Shown here: positions 22,313-34,448 of the stretch, piece after piece
Position numbering within the stretch: the first letter of the stretch is position 1
Layout of the letters: each line of letters begins with the position of its first letter
NCBI GenBank assembly: GCA_016648135.1
Contig: JADDOH010000297.1
Coordinates: forward strand, 496,001-560,000
Source of the DNA: Agrypnia vestita
Taxonomy: Eukaryota; Arthropoda; Insecta; Trichoptera; Phryganeidae
Direction of reading: 5' to 3'
Length of the DNA stretch: 64,000 nucleotides
Translations under genes and position numbers: made by a program
The notes under the pieces: model-generated
The model's input: the letters and a program-made list of their open reading frames with translations, nothing else
The model's database searches: none
What the model was told of the DNA's origin: nothing

Positions 22313-23479
22313 ATTTATTGTATCCTTTTAGAAACAATAATTTCCTAACTAAACTTAATCAAAAACTTTCAAATTATTTTTATATTAGCCGAAATCAAAC
22401 TAAAAAATTTGGTTCGCACACGGCATGACACGTGGAATCCCGAATTAATTTAATTATCGAATTACCTGTGTTGAACACGTACTTCAATAATTAAATTGCC
22501 TGAAATCATTTTATTTGAATTCATTAACTGACAATCTAGCAGAAAACAAGCTGTTGCTAGATTAGATAAATTAATAGTGTAATGGTAGCTTCGCGGCCAG
22601 TGTTGAGCGCTGGACGGCTGCGACATGTTTATGTCTAAAATTAATTTTTACTGGAAAGGGGGAGTGGTCTAACACAATCAAACTTAATCGATTGACGTAA
22701 ACGAATATCCAGACAAAAATAAGCTTGTTTATGTTACTTTAAAATTTCCGCCACCCAGCGGCGATATTTATTTTTATGAGAAGGTCCGAAAGGTTAGCCT
22801 ACCACCGTACTTAATAATAATTATAATAATAATTATTATCAAGTTTGTGTCCTCGATAACACTACTACGTGATACCGCATATCTTGAGTAATATAATGAT
22901 TTATGTATTTTACAAAACCATACACGGCAGAATATCCCAGAAAACTATATACAGAAGATACTGAACGGCCGTGAAAACCTGAGCACATTTTTAACCACAG
23001 AAGTAATATCAATATATATTTTTAAGAGATGTTTTAGAAAATAATGCCCCATAGCAGATGTACTTAAACGAGTTTCTGCAAAATGATACGATATATATAT
23101 ATTTCGTAATATTTTTATCACAACTATTATCAGATTATTCAAATTTTAATATGTATATCATAATATTCCTTCAGATAATTATTTAATTTCGTTAATTTTC
23201 ATAAAATATGATTATTAAATAATATGAACTTGTTACCTCTACGTGAGTTTAATAATATTTTATATCTTTTCACTGCTAAGTTTCAAGAGAAACAGAATCT
23301 CTCATCGACTAGATCAAACAATAATCTCTACAATTTGAATGTCAAAATATTCTTAAAATTTATTTATTATACATATTTAATTATTACGAATTTCAGTGCA
23401 CTGACTGGACGCGCATGCCCAATGGTATTATCCACATCTTTCTACAGTATTTATTATAAGTGAAATGTGCGTTTTCCAG
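22313..23479. other. Intron upstream of the DUSP exon
   Basis: 22430-22660 is single-copy and contains several TAAT cores. 22980-23200 is a decayed relative of the hAT MITE at 58020-58205 and 40300-40513 (ATTCAAATTTTAATATGTAT, ATTATTTAATTTCG). The segment ends in a splice acceptor TGCGTTTTCCAG at 23468-23479. An in-frame stop at 23461 shows the coding frame does not continue upstream. Confidence 0.6.
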
Positions 23480-24106
23480 GGGGCGCGGTCCCTGCCGCGC
23501 GGCGGGAGCGGGGCGGGCTGCAGCTGCGCCTCTCCCGCAGTCTCAGCTCCCCGGGCCCCGCGCTGGCCCCCGACATGGCGCTGGAGCACAGGGGCTCCCT
23601 CGCGGACTCCCTGCTCTCCCTCAAGGAGCAGAGGCTCTCCCTCGCCCGAGACCGGAGACAGCACGACCCGCGACTGCAAAAAGATTTCAACGCCGAAAAG
23701 GCGACGTACGAAAAGAAAATACATTCTCCTCCGTCCGACATCACCACCAGGGTGGCCCCCCTGGACGCGGACGCCCTGAGGAGGAAGCTGGAGAGGGCCG
23801 CGACGCCGTTCCTCATCGTGGACTGCAGACCGTTCCTGGCGTACAATGTGAACCATATCAAGGGGGCCATCAACGTGAATTGTTCCGATAGATTCAACAG
23901 GAAGAGACTGCAGCAAGGGAAGGCCGGTCTGGCCGACCTGGCGACCAGCAGGGAGGGGAAACAGCTGCTGAAGGAAAGACTTTACAAGGAAGTGGTGGTT
24001 TACGACGAGTGCTTCGAGGATATTGACAGGCTGCCCGTCGGTCATCCGCTGTTCTTGGTCATCGCGAGTCTAATAGACGACGACCGGGAGCCGGCGCTTC
24101 TCCTGG
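23480..24106 (+). CDS. Dusp10: DUSP10/MKP5-type phosphatase, rhodanese-domain exon
   Basis: This exon encodes the N-terminal docking half of a MAP-kinase phosphatase, which in this family binds JNK/p38-type kinases before a C-terminal catalytic domain removes phosphates from Thr and Tyr. Visible motifs: LIVDCRPFLAYNVNHIKGA (CH2/rhodanese signature), a basic docking patch NRKRLQQGK, DLATSREGK, KEVVVYDE, and a final EPALLL. RRLQQGK, REGK and the EP-x-L-L-x-G ending point to DUSP10 rather than DUSP8/16. The acceptor is GTTTTCCAG at 23471-23479 (an alternative CTCCCGCAG ends at 23540); the donor is G/GTGAGT at 24107, phase 1, giving Gly as in the family. ATG 23575 (CCCCGACATGGCG) may be the start, so the upstream part could be 5' UTR. 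The exon is GC-rich in AT-rich DNA. The catalytic HCxxxxxR exon is not in the window. Confidence 0.88.
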
Positions 24107-24143
24107 GTGAGTTTGTTTTCTTTCTTAACCATTTCGGCAAATA

Positions 24144-24484
24144 CAGCGCACTTCCGATAATACGGAATCTGATTAACCGAGGTGCGGACCATCCGAAACG
24201 AATTTAAAATTCATTGACAATTTTAAATTAAAGATGAACAAACATGTGTTTAGAATCTTAAACATTAGCTGTCCGTCTTGTCTGAAAAGTGATATCTTCG
24301 AGCATGTTCATTATTTAATATATTTAAACGGTTAATTGCGTCAAATTGTCACTCTCACATATATTTTTTTACAAAAATGCGTCATTTTTAATAAAAAATA
24401 CTTTTAAATGCTTTTGGATTAACCGGGAAAACGATTATCCGGGATATTTTTTCTCCTTCTATCCGGATAATCGGGAATATACTG
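24144..24484. mobile_element. pogo/Tigger-like MITE in the intron
   Basis: The left end CAGCGCACTTCCGATAATAC and the right end (inverse CAGTATATTCCCGATTATCC) are inverted repeats of the pogo/Tigger style, with a TA before the left end. The 3' part also holds a local hairpin, CGATTATCCGGGATA / TATCCGGATAATCG. It begins only 37 bases after the DUSP exon donor and has no coding capacity. Confidence 0.55.
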
Positions 24485-26209
24485 TGCGACTTTTTGTGCG
24501 TCTTGAATATTGTTAACAAATAAAAATTGAAAAAAATTGCACATACTCTTATATGTTCAAACGTATAGTAATAAAATTGGGAAGTACACTTTCTTTTGAG
24601 CTTTTTTAGCGCAAAATGATGGATAATTAAAATATATTCTCGAATAAAAACAAATATATTTATTATGAAAAATATATTTATAGTAAGCAAAAAGATGTAT
24701 AATTTTTTTTTTTCACACAATTAAATGATTCATAATGAAAAAGTATAATTACTAAAAAAAGACAAGATCAAGGTTAATTAAAATTAATACTACGATATTA
24801 TAAATAAAGATGTATTATAGAATACAAGTCAACAGTCAAAATTCTCTCAAAATTAAAAAATACGGTAATACTTTAAGAATAATGGCATTTGGAAAAATGG
24901 AAAATGGCGCCCGCGTGCAGGCACATTTTGAGCAATTAAGTTATTGGAAATATACAATCCCACGGCCCAGGAAAGGGTTAAACATCCTAAATTCGCGATA
25001 GTATCAAAAATATGTCTTCATGAAGAACTCTCATTTTTACAATAATATTTTTTATTGCGTCTTAAATTAACTAAGCCAACGTGAAGCCATATTATTGTCG
25101 TTTTCGAGAAAACAACAAATTGTCATGCAGTCGCCGTATCACATGTATTTTTAAACAATTTTATTTAGTTTGAATTGTCTGTTTGATTATTTGTTCGTTT
25201 ATTGGCCCCAAACGAAATATCTTCTCGACTAGCTAGAACTGCGAAAATTTTAGTATTTGTGTATTTCCTATTACAATGCAATATTCAATTGTTTCTAACT
25301 TCATTTGTTTGATAATTTGAGAGATTTAATTAATTTTAATATTTAATACAATTTTTTTTATATTTTGATACATCTAACGTTTTACAACAGATAATAATAG
25401 AGAACGAACTTTAATGATATTTCACATAAGTTAGTGTAATAGTGGTCTAACATTACATACGATAATATTTCTGAAGTAAGATTACTAGAAATAAATCTCT
25501 TTGATGTTTTCACCGTATATGTAACAAATATTTTGTATTTTAAATTGAATGTAGAAATATCCCCCGATTTTTTTTACTAGCTATGAGACAACATTCTATT
25601 TTTGCCTTTAATGTCAATATTTAAAGTAAATGTACGATAAACTATTTTAAAATCATTTAAATTAGTATGCAAAATTTGGATTAGATCGGTCAAATGGTAC
25701 AGATTTGTACAGATAGAGAACAAACAGATAGACAAAGACAGACATTGAGTTTTATAGTATAGATATGCTGAAACAATAATTACCGTGCGTGAGAATCACA
25801 GTGTTATATTATTTATTAATGCACTTGTATTTTTGGTTACAGAGTTTTCTAATTCTTCCAAATAAACACAATTTATTTCTAATTTTCTTCACAGCATATT
25901 CAGTATTTTTTGTAAATGTTAGTTTTGAATCCATTATCAGGTACACCTAGGTTTTTTATACTACGTTTTCTAATATCTCATTTTCTAGTGTGACTGTATG
26001 TGTGAGTTCTTTTTTTGTCTCAAATTATCATAGATTGACCAATTTTTTTACGAATTTACAGGTAATATCAATTCTCGATAATTTTTCATGCCCTAATGGG
26101 GTAACACTATTCAGAATATACTTATGATTTATTAATTTATGCAAAAAAGCCATTTGACAGATATGACCTTATTTGGAGGCACTCGTTCAATATTTCCTCT
26201 CGCCTTGAT
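24485..26209. other. AT-rich intron with repeat fragments
   Basis: No coding-like frame. 25530-25605 carries a family F fragment (TTTTTACTAGCTATGAGACA). The rest is AT-rich single-copy or unrecognised DNA. Confidence 0.45.
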
Positions 26210-26217
26210 GTATTCAG

Positions 26218-27927
26218 CAGTGGTGTGCAGTTGGCACTATAAACTTATAAAACTTATAGACTTATAAACTTATAGACTAAGAGCCAGCGACCGCCAGACT
26301 TACGTTATAGTATCAAACTTGAAATATTTTCTGTACACGTACACCAATGTACTTAGGTAAGGAGGTTTGAATATTATGATATTTGAATCCGGGGGATTTT
26401 GGCAGATAACAGATAATACAGGTACAAAAAAAATAAAGTAAGTAAAAAAAATAATAAATATTTTTTTAAGTATGTTTGACGGGACAGTAGATACTATACA
26501 ATTATATTAATCATTACCAGACGCTTTTTGTGCGTCATTTTTCCGCCACATGCTTTGTAGCCCATAAATAATAATGTCACTTACATTATGTCAACAAATC
26601 TGAATTTTATATTTTTTATTCGGGTCACTGTTTATCAATATTACCCGATATCTTATATTTGGACTTTTTACTTACACACTTTTCGTACCTTATGTACCTT
26701 CGTACCGTATTATCTGTTATCTGCCAAAAAAAGGTGATCAATCAAAAATTTAATGATGACAACGTCGTCGTAAATAAATATATTCATATTGCATATACAA
26801 TTTTGACAATATTTAACGAGTTTTCTTTCCAATTACTATAAAGTAATTTATATAAACAGAAACACCTTGAATTTATACTATTAATCATGATCAATGAAAT
26901 GTAATGAAATAAAAGTAATGTTCGAATGACACAATACGCTATTACAAGATGATCGCAAATCGCAAATGATTGACTTTTGACAAGCAAAGATGCAAATTGA
27001 CCTTTGGAATATGCACAAAACCTTTAGCATATCGGCAAATGTGGAATTAGTAACAATAGTAACAGTTATCTTTTCTGTGCGTGACGTGCGCACAAATCTC
27101 ACCAAAGATTATACTTTTAGAAGAAACAAGCTATAGTATGAAAAATTTACTGGTCAACTGCAATATTTATCAGACGTGAAGTTAGGGTGAATTAAAGAAA
27201 CAAATTTGACGCGCAAGCAAGGAATATAGGAGCAGCATTGATATGGAGTCATGTATAGAAACAATCGAAAGTAAAAACAAAAAAAAAATTAAATCGAATT
27301 TTTTTATATTATATTTATAAAATAAACATTTATTTTATAAAATAAACGTCTGAATAATAAAGGTTTTTATAAATTTGCAAATTATTTATTAGAAAATGAT
27401 CACGGTTTTGATAAAAATTTATGACTTTCTATTTTACACATAAATAATTTTGGTCTGAAATTGAATACATAATTTAGAAACATTTGAAATTAGTAAAGAA
27501 TTTAAAAGTAAACAAAATATTATTAATAATCAATTAAATTTAACTACTAGTCTAATTCTAAAAAAAATTCCAATTATTTTGTGTAATGAAGAACTTCTGT
27601 AGTATTACTTAATTTTTTTTTAAATAATTTAGAAAAAGAAAAAACAAAAGACATCATTCATTTTGATATTTTGACATGTATAAAACACCCTGACGATGGA
27701 AAGGTTTTTCCGAAACATGTAGGTGTAATTAATGAATATAAGTAGATTAAAACAAATAATATTTTTTTTATTATTTGTTTTAATCTAATTTACTAACTTG
27801 CTCAGCCAATTGAAAAAAAAAAATTATCACATAAAAATAATTGAAATGGTATTATATGTTTCACGGAATAAAATAATAAAAAAAAAGTAATGCGCGTTTT
27901 TTTTCATGTACGCGCTGCACGCCGCTG
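26218..27927. mobile_element. Non-autonomous hAT element, 1.7 kb
   Basis: The left end CAGTGGTGTGCAGTTGG and the right end (inverse CAGCGGCGTGCAGCGCG) are flanked by perfect 8-bp copies of GTATTCAG (26210-26217, 27928-27935). The right subterminal sequence resembles that of 9287-10168, so they are one family. No transposase frame survives in 1710 bp of AT-rich DNA. It includes a palindrome at 27747-27787 (TTAAAACAAATAATA arms) and a CCTGACGATGG...CGAAACATGT phrase at 27690 that recurs elsewhere. Confidence 0.92.
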
Positions 27928-28146
27928 GTATTCAGGCAGTTGCACACGCACGAGTGTGGAGTGTGGAGTGTGGATGGTAAACATAGCGTACAGTTTCCTA
28001 CATTTCAGCAGGTCTCCGCGGCATGTGGCCTTGCCGCGATGGTCTCCCCGGACCGTCTGCACATTTAGCAATCGTGATATCACTGCCACGTGCTATTTCT
28101 GACTACGCTCGATTGGCAAAATTTCATTTGAGTGACCGTCGTTGGA

Positions 28147-28335
28147 ATAGGTCTCTTCATATAATCTTGCAATTGAGTTAGTGTGGGTACAGTGCGTAAT
28201 ACGCGCATTGTTTCCTTGTGTTTAGTTTACGGATACGCCCCTCTCGTATCCGTAAACTTAACACAACGAAACAATGCGCGTATTACGCACTCTTCCCACA
28301 CTAACTCAATTGCAAGCTTATATGACAAGACCTAT
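28147..28335. mobile_element. Foldback MITE with about 90-bp arms
   Basis: A near-perfect inverted repeat: ATAGGTCT at the left, AGACCTAT at the right, with arms including GCAATTGAGTTAGTGTGGG and TTTAGTTTACGGATACG, and a 7-base loop near 28240. An inner part (AACACAACGAAACAATG) is shared with the palindrome at 61176-61320. It would form a long RNA hairpin if transcribed. Confidence 0.9.
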
Positions 28336-28480
28336 AACTTCCGCGAATTTTATTTCTTTTAATTTCATTTTGTTATCACACACGGCCGTAAAGTCTTTAA
28401 AAGTACACATTACACATAAATAATAAATTCACTGAAAAATAAATAAAACGTTGGTGAACAGAATATATGAGGGTCATAAA

Positions 28481-28640
28481 AGCAAAGGCAGCAATATCCC
28501 GCTAAAGTGTTACTGAGATACATACAAAAAACTTATTATGTACTAATCGAAGAAATTACATCCTGTTATTAGAAATAAGTTTTTAAAAACAATCGCCACC
28601 TCAGTTTTCCTTTTATGTACCTGTATAAATAAATATTAAT
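28481..28640. repeat. Second copy of the AGCAATATCC family
   Basis: AAAAGCAAAGGCAGCAATAT is followed by the inverse of 2163-2243 (ACTGAGGTGGCGATTG on the minus strand). It is a rearranged, shorter relative of 1941-3123. Confidence 0.7.
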
Positions 28641-29060
28641 TCAAATTTGTAATATTTAATATTTTAAATTGATATTTCTGCATTTTAACTGTAATACAAA
28701 ATTGTGTAAAAATTTGTTATGTAAGAAAAAGGAAGTAAAGTACCTAATATTAACACTGTGATATGAGTTACTATTAATTTATTATAAAAAATGTGTTGTG
28801 TATTGTGTAATAATTTGTTAATCTGGAACTCATTCCTAAAATGTGTTTATTGATTTGCTTTTATTTTGTTCTGAATATTATTTACAAATAATTTTATCGT
28901 TAAGACAATATTTATTATTAATTTATGATAAAAAGTGTATTGTGTAATTATATCACATTCAAAACGTTTATAAAATATTTATATTTTGTATTCCGATGTC
29001 ACTCTAGAACCATCAAATGTCATGCTAATAAATACAATATTAATTAAGCATAAATTATAA
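28641..29060. other. AT-rich DNA, nothing recognised
   Basis: Very AT-rich with no frame, RNA or repeat that I could support. Confidence 0.4.
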
Positions 29061-29303
29061 AAGTCTCTTATACGAGGCTCAAGACAGCTTATACGCTTAA
29101 GCTAGCTCATACAACCTGTATGAGCTAGCTTAAGCGATCACTCTACATAATGCAACGTTCACCAATTCAATCGTAAGAACGTCCACACATTATCAAATAA
29201 GAGACATCCATTAATTTTTCCTCGTATATAAATTAGCTTCGTCTCTGTGGGACTTCTTTAATTTTTCCTTAATTAATTAATCATCCCTCTGAGACAAATC
29301 CAG
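29061..29303 (-). mobile_element. Palindromic MITE, family M
   Basis: Contains the inverted GCTTAAGCTAGCTCATACA / TGTATGAGCTAGCTTAAGC pair, then ACTCTACATAATGCAACGTT, and a terminal GCTTCGTCTCTGTGGGACTT followed by ATCCCTCTGAGACAAATCCA. The same parts, in inverse order, build 42965-43255. Shorter relatives are at 13769-13805, 44887-45018, and (one phrase) near 30122 and 45066. Confidence 0.8.
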
Positions 29304-30354
29304 TCACTGTGTTTCTAAAACATACTTTCATATGAAATATTGTTTAAAACTACAATTTTAATTAACCAAGTGATTTAACGCTAAGGCTGCATAGTTGTTG
29401 AAGCTTTTACTCTAAGTACACATAATATATTAATTTTTGTAGGAAGGAACATTACGAGATACATATTTTATTTCGTCCAACTCATCCAAAGGTCTTTTAT
29501 AATGGTAATGGGTGAATTTTTATTTACTAATTTACTAACATTTTTTTTTAATATTTGTAATTAATTTATATCAGAAATTATTAGAAGAACGATACAAACA
29601 CATAAAATTGTGAAATTCGAAACGTTAACAGTGATGGAGCGAATTTTATCCGCATTGTTTCATTTTACTCTTAATCTTAATTACTATGTGATAACGTGTG
29701 TCAATTAAAAACCTGATTTTCATGTTTCTCGGTAAATGGTAATCAGTTGATTCCTTTCACTGTCATCTTGTTCTCTTCATGTATCCGAAGCAGTTGGTAA
29801 TGGTATTAATTTTGAACATATACCTAATATACAAAAGCAAATTTATTAATCAATTGGAAAGACATGCAGAAAAATCGAATCAGCGAAAAAATATTTTGGC
29901 TGCTACGGGAATTCGATCCCAGATCACCTAGCTTTCCGGGCAGTTTACTAATTACACCACAACAGGCCGGTACTTTTCCGCCAATATATCGACATATACA
30001 CGTTAAAATGTATCGATCGTGTATAAAATGAGGATATCCAGAAAAAATCTAGTTTTCACCGGCATACGATCTATGTATATTATCGAACTACGATTACCTA
30101 TACATTTTGAAATTTCCTTCATATATTCGAATGGGCTATGCTAGAGACATCCATAGTCCTTTACATGATAACCCTCTGTGGACAGGATCCAGTAATTGTG
30201 TTCTCTATTCTTCTATCTCTACCTACTAAAACGTTGTTGGCGATCGTAGATATCCCATACATATCAGATAAAGATAACCCTTCTCGGAATACGTCATTAT
30301 TATATAAAGCACATAATATGATAAGGATTATTTTTCGCATATGCGGTCTGCTTT
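29304..30354. other. Unassigned DNA with a tRNA-like relic
   Basis: 29895-29970, read on the minus strand, has an A-box-like TGTGGTGTAATTAG and a B-box-like GGATCGAATTCC. I take it as an old tRNA-derived SINE head. 30122-30200 shares ATGCTAGAGACATCCATAGT with 45066-45112. No gene is seen. Confidence 0.45.
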
Positions 30355-30650
30355 GAGGAAAACAGCTGGCCACAAAGCAGCCAGGCCCCCTGGTAGCTGG
30401 TCACTTGGGTGGCTGTTTGAGGAAATTGTTGGAAAAACACGCGGATAAATGCTATTTTAAAATATACTCATATATAGCCGGCATTTGTGCCGCGAATGAA
30501 GTATATTCGGTCAGCAGATTATTTGCGGAGGTGACTCATGCTGACTTTCACAAATCACCGAGCGCCAGCGCTCACCAACATGTGAGCGCTGTATTGATCA
30601 AGAGCGTAATCCTCCTCGACTTCCACGCTGGTAGAATCAAATGATCGCAA
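30355..30650 (+). other. GC-richer block with an open frame, unrecognised
   Basis: A 79-codon frame (30405-30644) is open and contains IAGICAANEVYSVSRLFAEV. The block is single-copy here and more GC-rich than its flanks, with direct AGCGCCAGCGCTCAC and TGTGAGCGCT pairs. I cannot assign a family; it may be an exon, a repeat, or chance. Confidence 0.25.
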
Positions 30651-32397
30651 TTTTCAACAATCTGCAGTAGGCTCCATTTATTTTGTTGACACTTCTTGTT
30701 GGTCTTCAGAAATTTTGATTTTAACATCCGATAATTCTATTATTCAAAATGTACAATCTAGACAAAGGTTACATGTATTAACTTTTTTTATATCTGTATC
30801 ATGATCATCATCATCCTTTTCCTATCCTATGTTCGATAAAAGCCTCCCCAAGTTGTCTTCCATTTTTCTCCGCCTATTGTTGTTCGTTGTCATGTATTTC
30901 AGCACAATTGGATGATTTCATCGGTCGTAAAGATGATATTATTTCACATAAGCACATTAAGAATAAGGTAAAAAAAAGATAAAATGAGATAATAAATTAT
31001 AAATTAACTAACAGAAAAAAATACCTATATACTTAATTTAAGAATATTTGTTTTCTTGATGTTAAATATTGATAATGAAACAAAATATACCCACGGCTGT
31101 AACAGAGCTAGTCCACAACACTTTACAGGTAGATTAATGCTTAAATTATGAGTCGATAATCGTAGAGACAACTTATTACAAACTACTTACATCATTATAT
31201 CACAACTTCTTACAGAAAATAAAGTTAGATTTATGAAAATAAATTTTGAAGCCGCTTATCTCATTAACTTATGTTATGATTGTTGCTCGAAATTTTCAAC
31301 TTATAATTATGGACAGAAATCTACCCGTTAAGTATTGGACTAACTATGTTTCTCTCAATGTTAATGAAAAAAAAAATTTTTTTAACGCTACAATAGGCCA
31401 TGATGCCCAATTACTGTAGAAAATGCATCATCAGGAGTCGAACCTGGAACCTCTAGCATTTAGTGTCAAGCACACTGGAATCCTAATCACGGCTCCTTAG
31501 TCGTTACAAGCCCAAAATTAGTTCGGCTTTTTGGAAAAGTGAGGAGCGGATGTGATCGCGACCGGACATGAAAGAGGCAAGTGAGATGGAAAATTGTATT
31601 AAAGGGTCAAGTAGTGATGTTCACCTGTTTTTAAATATAAAATATTAAATATGATGTTTGTAATATATAGTTTAGAGTTCGCATCAATTTATTTTGTTAA
31701 ATGTACTTGATAAACTACTGTTGTTAGTATAATACATACTTCCATATAATTCTTTATAGTCTACAATACTCTGAGTACTTCTACATGCGGATAAATCATC
31801 TATTCTAATACTACTGCATCAGCTCTAATAGCTTTGATACTTTTCCTAACTATTGTTAACTAGGTGTGTTATAGTACTTCATGGAATGGAAGGGTATAAA
31901 ATTCTAGGTAAAAAACTCTGTAACCATTTGACTTGATTTAAAAAAAAAGTTCAAACTAACTGCAGTATGTACCTACCGCCTGTGATAAAATTATCTTGAA
32001 AAATTTGACAAACATAAAATTATGTCTATTTTTAATAAAAAGAAAACACTTTTCCAAAATATAAATCAACTATTTTTTTGAATAATCAACATGATTCGGC
32101 ACTTTCATCAGGATAAAATATATACTAAAAAAAAATGAGGTATTGACGTTTACAAAAACAAAAATAAATATAAAGGAATTTAAATTAGTTAGGAACTAAT
32201 GTGAAAACAAATTTAAAAGGTTTTCAAAAAGGATGTGGTTATTTATAACATTTGATTTGCTACTAACATTCTTTCGAAATTCTAATTTTAAATCCTATGT
32301 TATTTATATGTAAATTTCTAAACCTTTGTTAATATCAAAATAATTGTTGGTGCTATTTAAGAAACATCCATACCATATTTATTTATTTACAAATCAA
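30651..32397. other. AT-rich DNA with retroelement scraps
   Basis: 30797-30890 on the minus strand ends in a GATGATGATGATCATGA tail after a KWKTTWGG-type piece, like a LINE 3' end. 31376-31510 (minus) has a B-box GGTTCGACTCC and is a tRNA-like SINE relic. 32097-32125 (minus) carries the CCTGATGAAAG phrase also seen at 27690, 42270 and 48212. No gene is visible. Confidence 0.45.
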
Positions 32398-32787
32398 CTA
32401 GCTATAACCCGTCAAAAATAACGGTACTTTTACATGCCGATTCCTAAACAATATGTATTTACTTATTAATAGCCGACACACATGAAATATAATAATAACG
32501 ACTTTTATCAAAATATTTGAACATTTTTTTTAAATACCTTTGCTAAGTCCTATATGTACTGTATTTTTGACGGGTAATGCAGGATCGGCGATGGTAACAT
32601 CGCTATCGTTGCCGCCTTCGGGTTTGCTCTCCCGGGGTTCAAGCCCCATTTCCGGCCGTTTTAGTTTTTTAGCCGATATATATAGAATTCGAACGAAATT
32701 ACGGATGTTACACGAAGTTACGGGGACAGACAGACAGATGGACAAACGGACGGACAGACGAACAGACAACGTAATTATTATGTTTGA
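32398..32787 (-). mobile_element. Helitron, family H2, complete
   Basis: On the minus strand it starts TCAAACATAATAATTAC after A, runs through a GTCTGTCTGTCC block and the CGTAATTTCGTTCGAATTC motif, then a GC-rich middle that, on the + strand, contains a tRNA B-box-like GGGTTCAAGCCCC. It ends with the CCGTTATTTTTGACGG hairpin, GTTATAG and CTAG followed by T. Insertion between A and T and no target duplication are as expected of Helitrons. No Rep-helicase gene is present. Confidence 0.75.
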
Positions 32788-32892
32788 TTATTGGGTGTTG
32801 AAGCCGACGCTGTCAGCAAGTCTGCATCTCACTCCGGTGGATCAAGTGCTTTATTTTGCATCAGGAAGTGGTGCCTGGGCATTCTGTGTAAT

Positions 32893-33581
32893 TAGGGTTG
32901 CCACCTTTTTTTGTGCAATAAAGAACATTGGTCATTAAAGGTAGAAAAAAAAGTACATTGTGTCAAAATAAAGTACGATTTATTTTACTTTTTTATTTTG
33001 CTTAAAAACATATTTTTCATTACTTTTAGCAACTTTTAACAAATAATTATTATTACTAAACAACTGCACAGCGTGTTTGCAGTCTATATTATTTAAGTTA
33101 AAGTAAATAAGTCATTCATTTTTATCAGATTTAGAGACACTTTTTTTCTTTCGTCATTTGCTATTCATCACAGAAAAAACTCTATAAAACCAATTAATCC
33201 TATTTTAACTGCACTTAATCGGCCATACACAAAACAAACAAGAAATTTTTACAATGACATTGACTATGTTGACATTTGAGGTTAGGTTGCATTAAAAAAC
33301 AAGCGTTTATTTGGCCACCGCCACAGGGTATATCGTCAATTATCGAACCTATTCGGCAACAATTGATAACTTCATCGACCCCGGCAACTCTCTCGTTCCG
33401 TTTTATGCAAACATTTCTACGATCAACTTTTTTGTGTGTGTTATAAGTGAAATGAATCCCAGAGAAATCAAATCACATGAAATAAAGTATTTTCGCGTAC
33501 TTCTTATTCTCATAAAGTATAGAGTACAATTACCCGAAATAACGTACAATACTTTATAATAAAGTACGGGTGGCAACCCTA
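32893..33581. mobile_element. hAT-type MITE with exact 8-bp duplication
   Basis: Ends TAGGGTTGCCACC and GGTGGCAACCCTA are perfect 13-bp inverted repeats. The flanks TGTGTAAT are identical (32885-32892 and 33582-33589). The interior repeats phrases such as AATAAAGTAC near both ends and has no transposase. The small ORF at 33311-33559 inside it is not convincing. Confidence 0.92.
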
Positions 33582-33589
33582 TGTGTAAT

Positions 33590-34050
33590 ATGTGTGTGAT
33601 ACTTCCTTACTTGAATAGTGCCCAAATGAATTCGTTTTTCCGGACACTAATGATGCGCGAATCCGAAACACCTTTTGACAATCCTTGGGGTTCCTCAAGC
33701 TGCGTAAACAGCGCTCAGCTGTCACACACTTATCAAAAGGATGAATCCAGCCGATACATTTGTAAGAAATGAGATAAGATGATTTAGATTAATTTTTACT
33801 CGGTGTTCCAAAATAGCTCTTCGTATTGGCGATACAAAAGCAACCGCGGGAATCTAATCTTTACAACGATGTACCGAAGGTCTTATGTCAAAGTCTAGCG
33901 TTTGACGTAAACTTGTATCTACGTCGACGTTGCTATTTGTGATAATATTTTCTAATTATACCAAACGTACAAGTCTATTTCCTATTGCTTTGCAGTATCA
34001 TAATAACTATGTCTTGACACTTCGTTAATTTGAATGTGATGAATATTATA
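33590..34050. other. Unassigned DNA
   Basis: A short frame at 33581-33772 starts in the hAT duplication and has no motif. 33780-34050 is AT-rich; nothing else is recognised. Confidence 0.35.
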
Positions 34051-34253
34051 TCAAAATTATTAATATCCCAGTTATAATTATTTCGTTGTCTGTCCGTCCG
34101 TTGTAACTTCGAGTAACATCCGTAACTTCTTTGTAGTATTTTTTTATTTAAAAAAAAAATCTATTTTCTTTTTTTTATATATATATAAATAAATACTTAT
34201 TCCTTAGGAACCAATATGTAAAAGTACTATTATTTTTGACGGGTTACAGCTAG
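34051..34253 (+). mobile_element. Helitron, family H2, short complete copy
   Basis: Starts TCAAAATTATTAATATCCCA after A; contains TTTCGTTGTCTGTCCGTCCG and TAACATCCGTAACTTC; ends in the TTTTTGACGGGTTACAG-type terminus and CTAG (34250-34253) before T. At 203 bp it shows the minimal terminal parts of the family. Its 5' end resembles that of the 15569-16453 copy. Confidence 0.75.
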
Positions 34254-34335
34254 TTTGTCAATATTATAAAATACGTTCTAATAGATATTCTTCTTGTTTG
34301 TGTTTTCTGGGGTATTACGCCGTGCTTTTGCGACC

Positions 34336-34448
34336 TTCTGGCTGATGTTTCGGATTCCATTGCAGGTTTCATCATCGGGGCTGATGTGGTGATCAACTCA
34401 TCAGCCCTGATAATGGACCCTGCAATGGAATCCGAAACCTAGGCCAGA
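34336..34448. mobile_element. Palindromic MITE
   Basis: Arms of about 50 bp: GGCTGATGTTTCGGATTCCA at the left and TGGAATCCGAAACCTAGGCC at the right, with CATCAGCCC at the inner edge. It resembles in layout the palindrome at 35120-35350, which also carries a GTTTCGG core. Confidence 0.85.

Noticed and set aside
23460..23891. Other + frames over the DUSP exon
   Set aside because: Arg/Pro/Ala-rich frame shadows with no domain.
23428..24045. Minus-strand ORF over the DUSP exon
   Set aside because: Its length follows from high GC content; the + frame has the CH2/rhodanese signature and matching splice sites.
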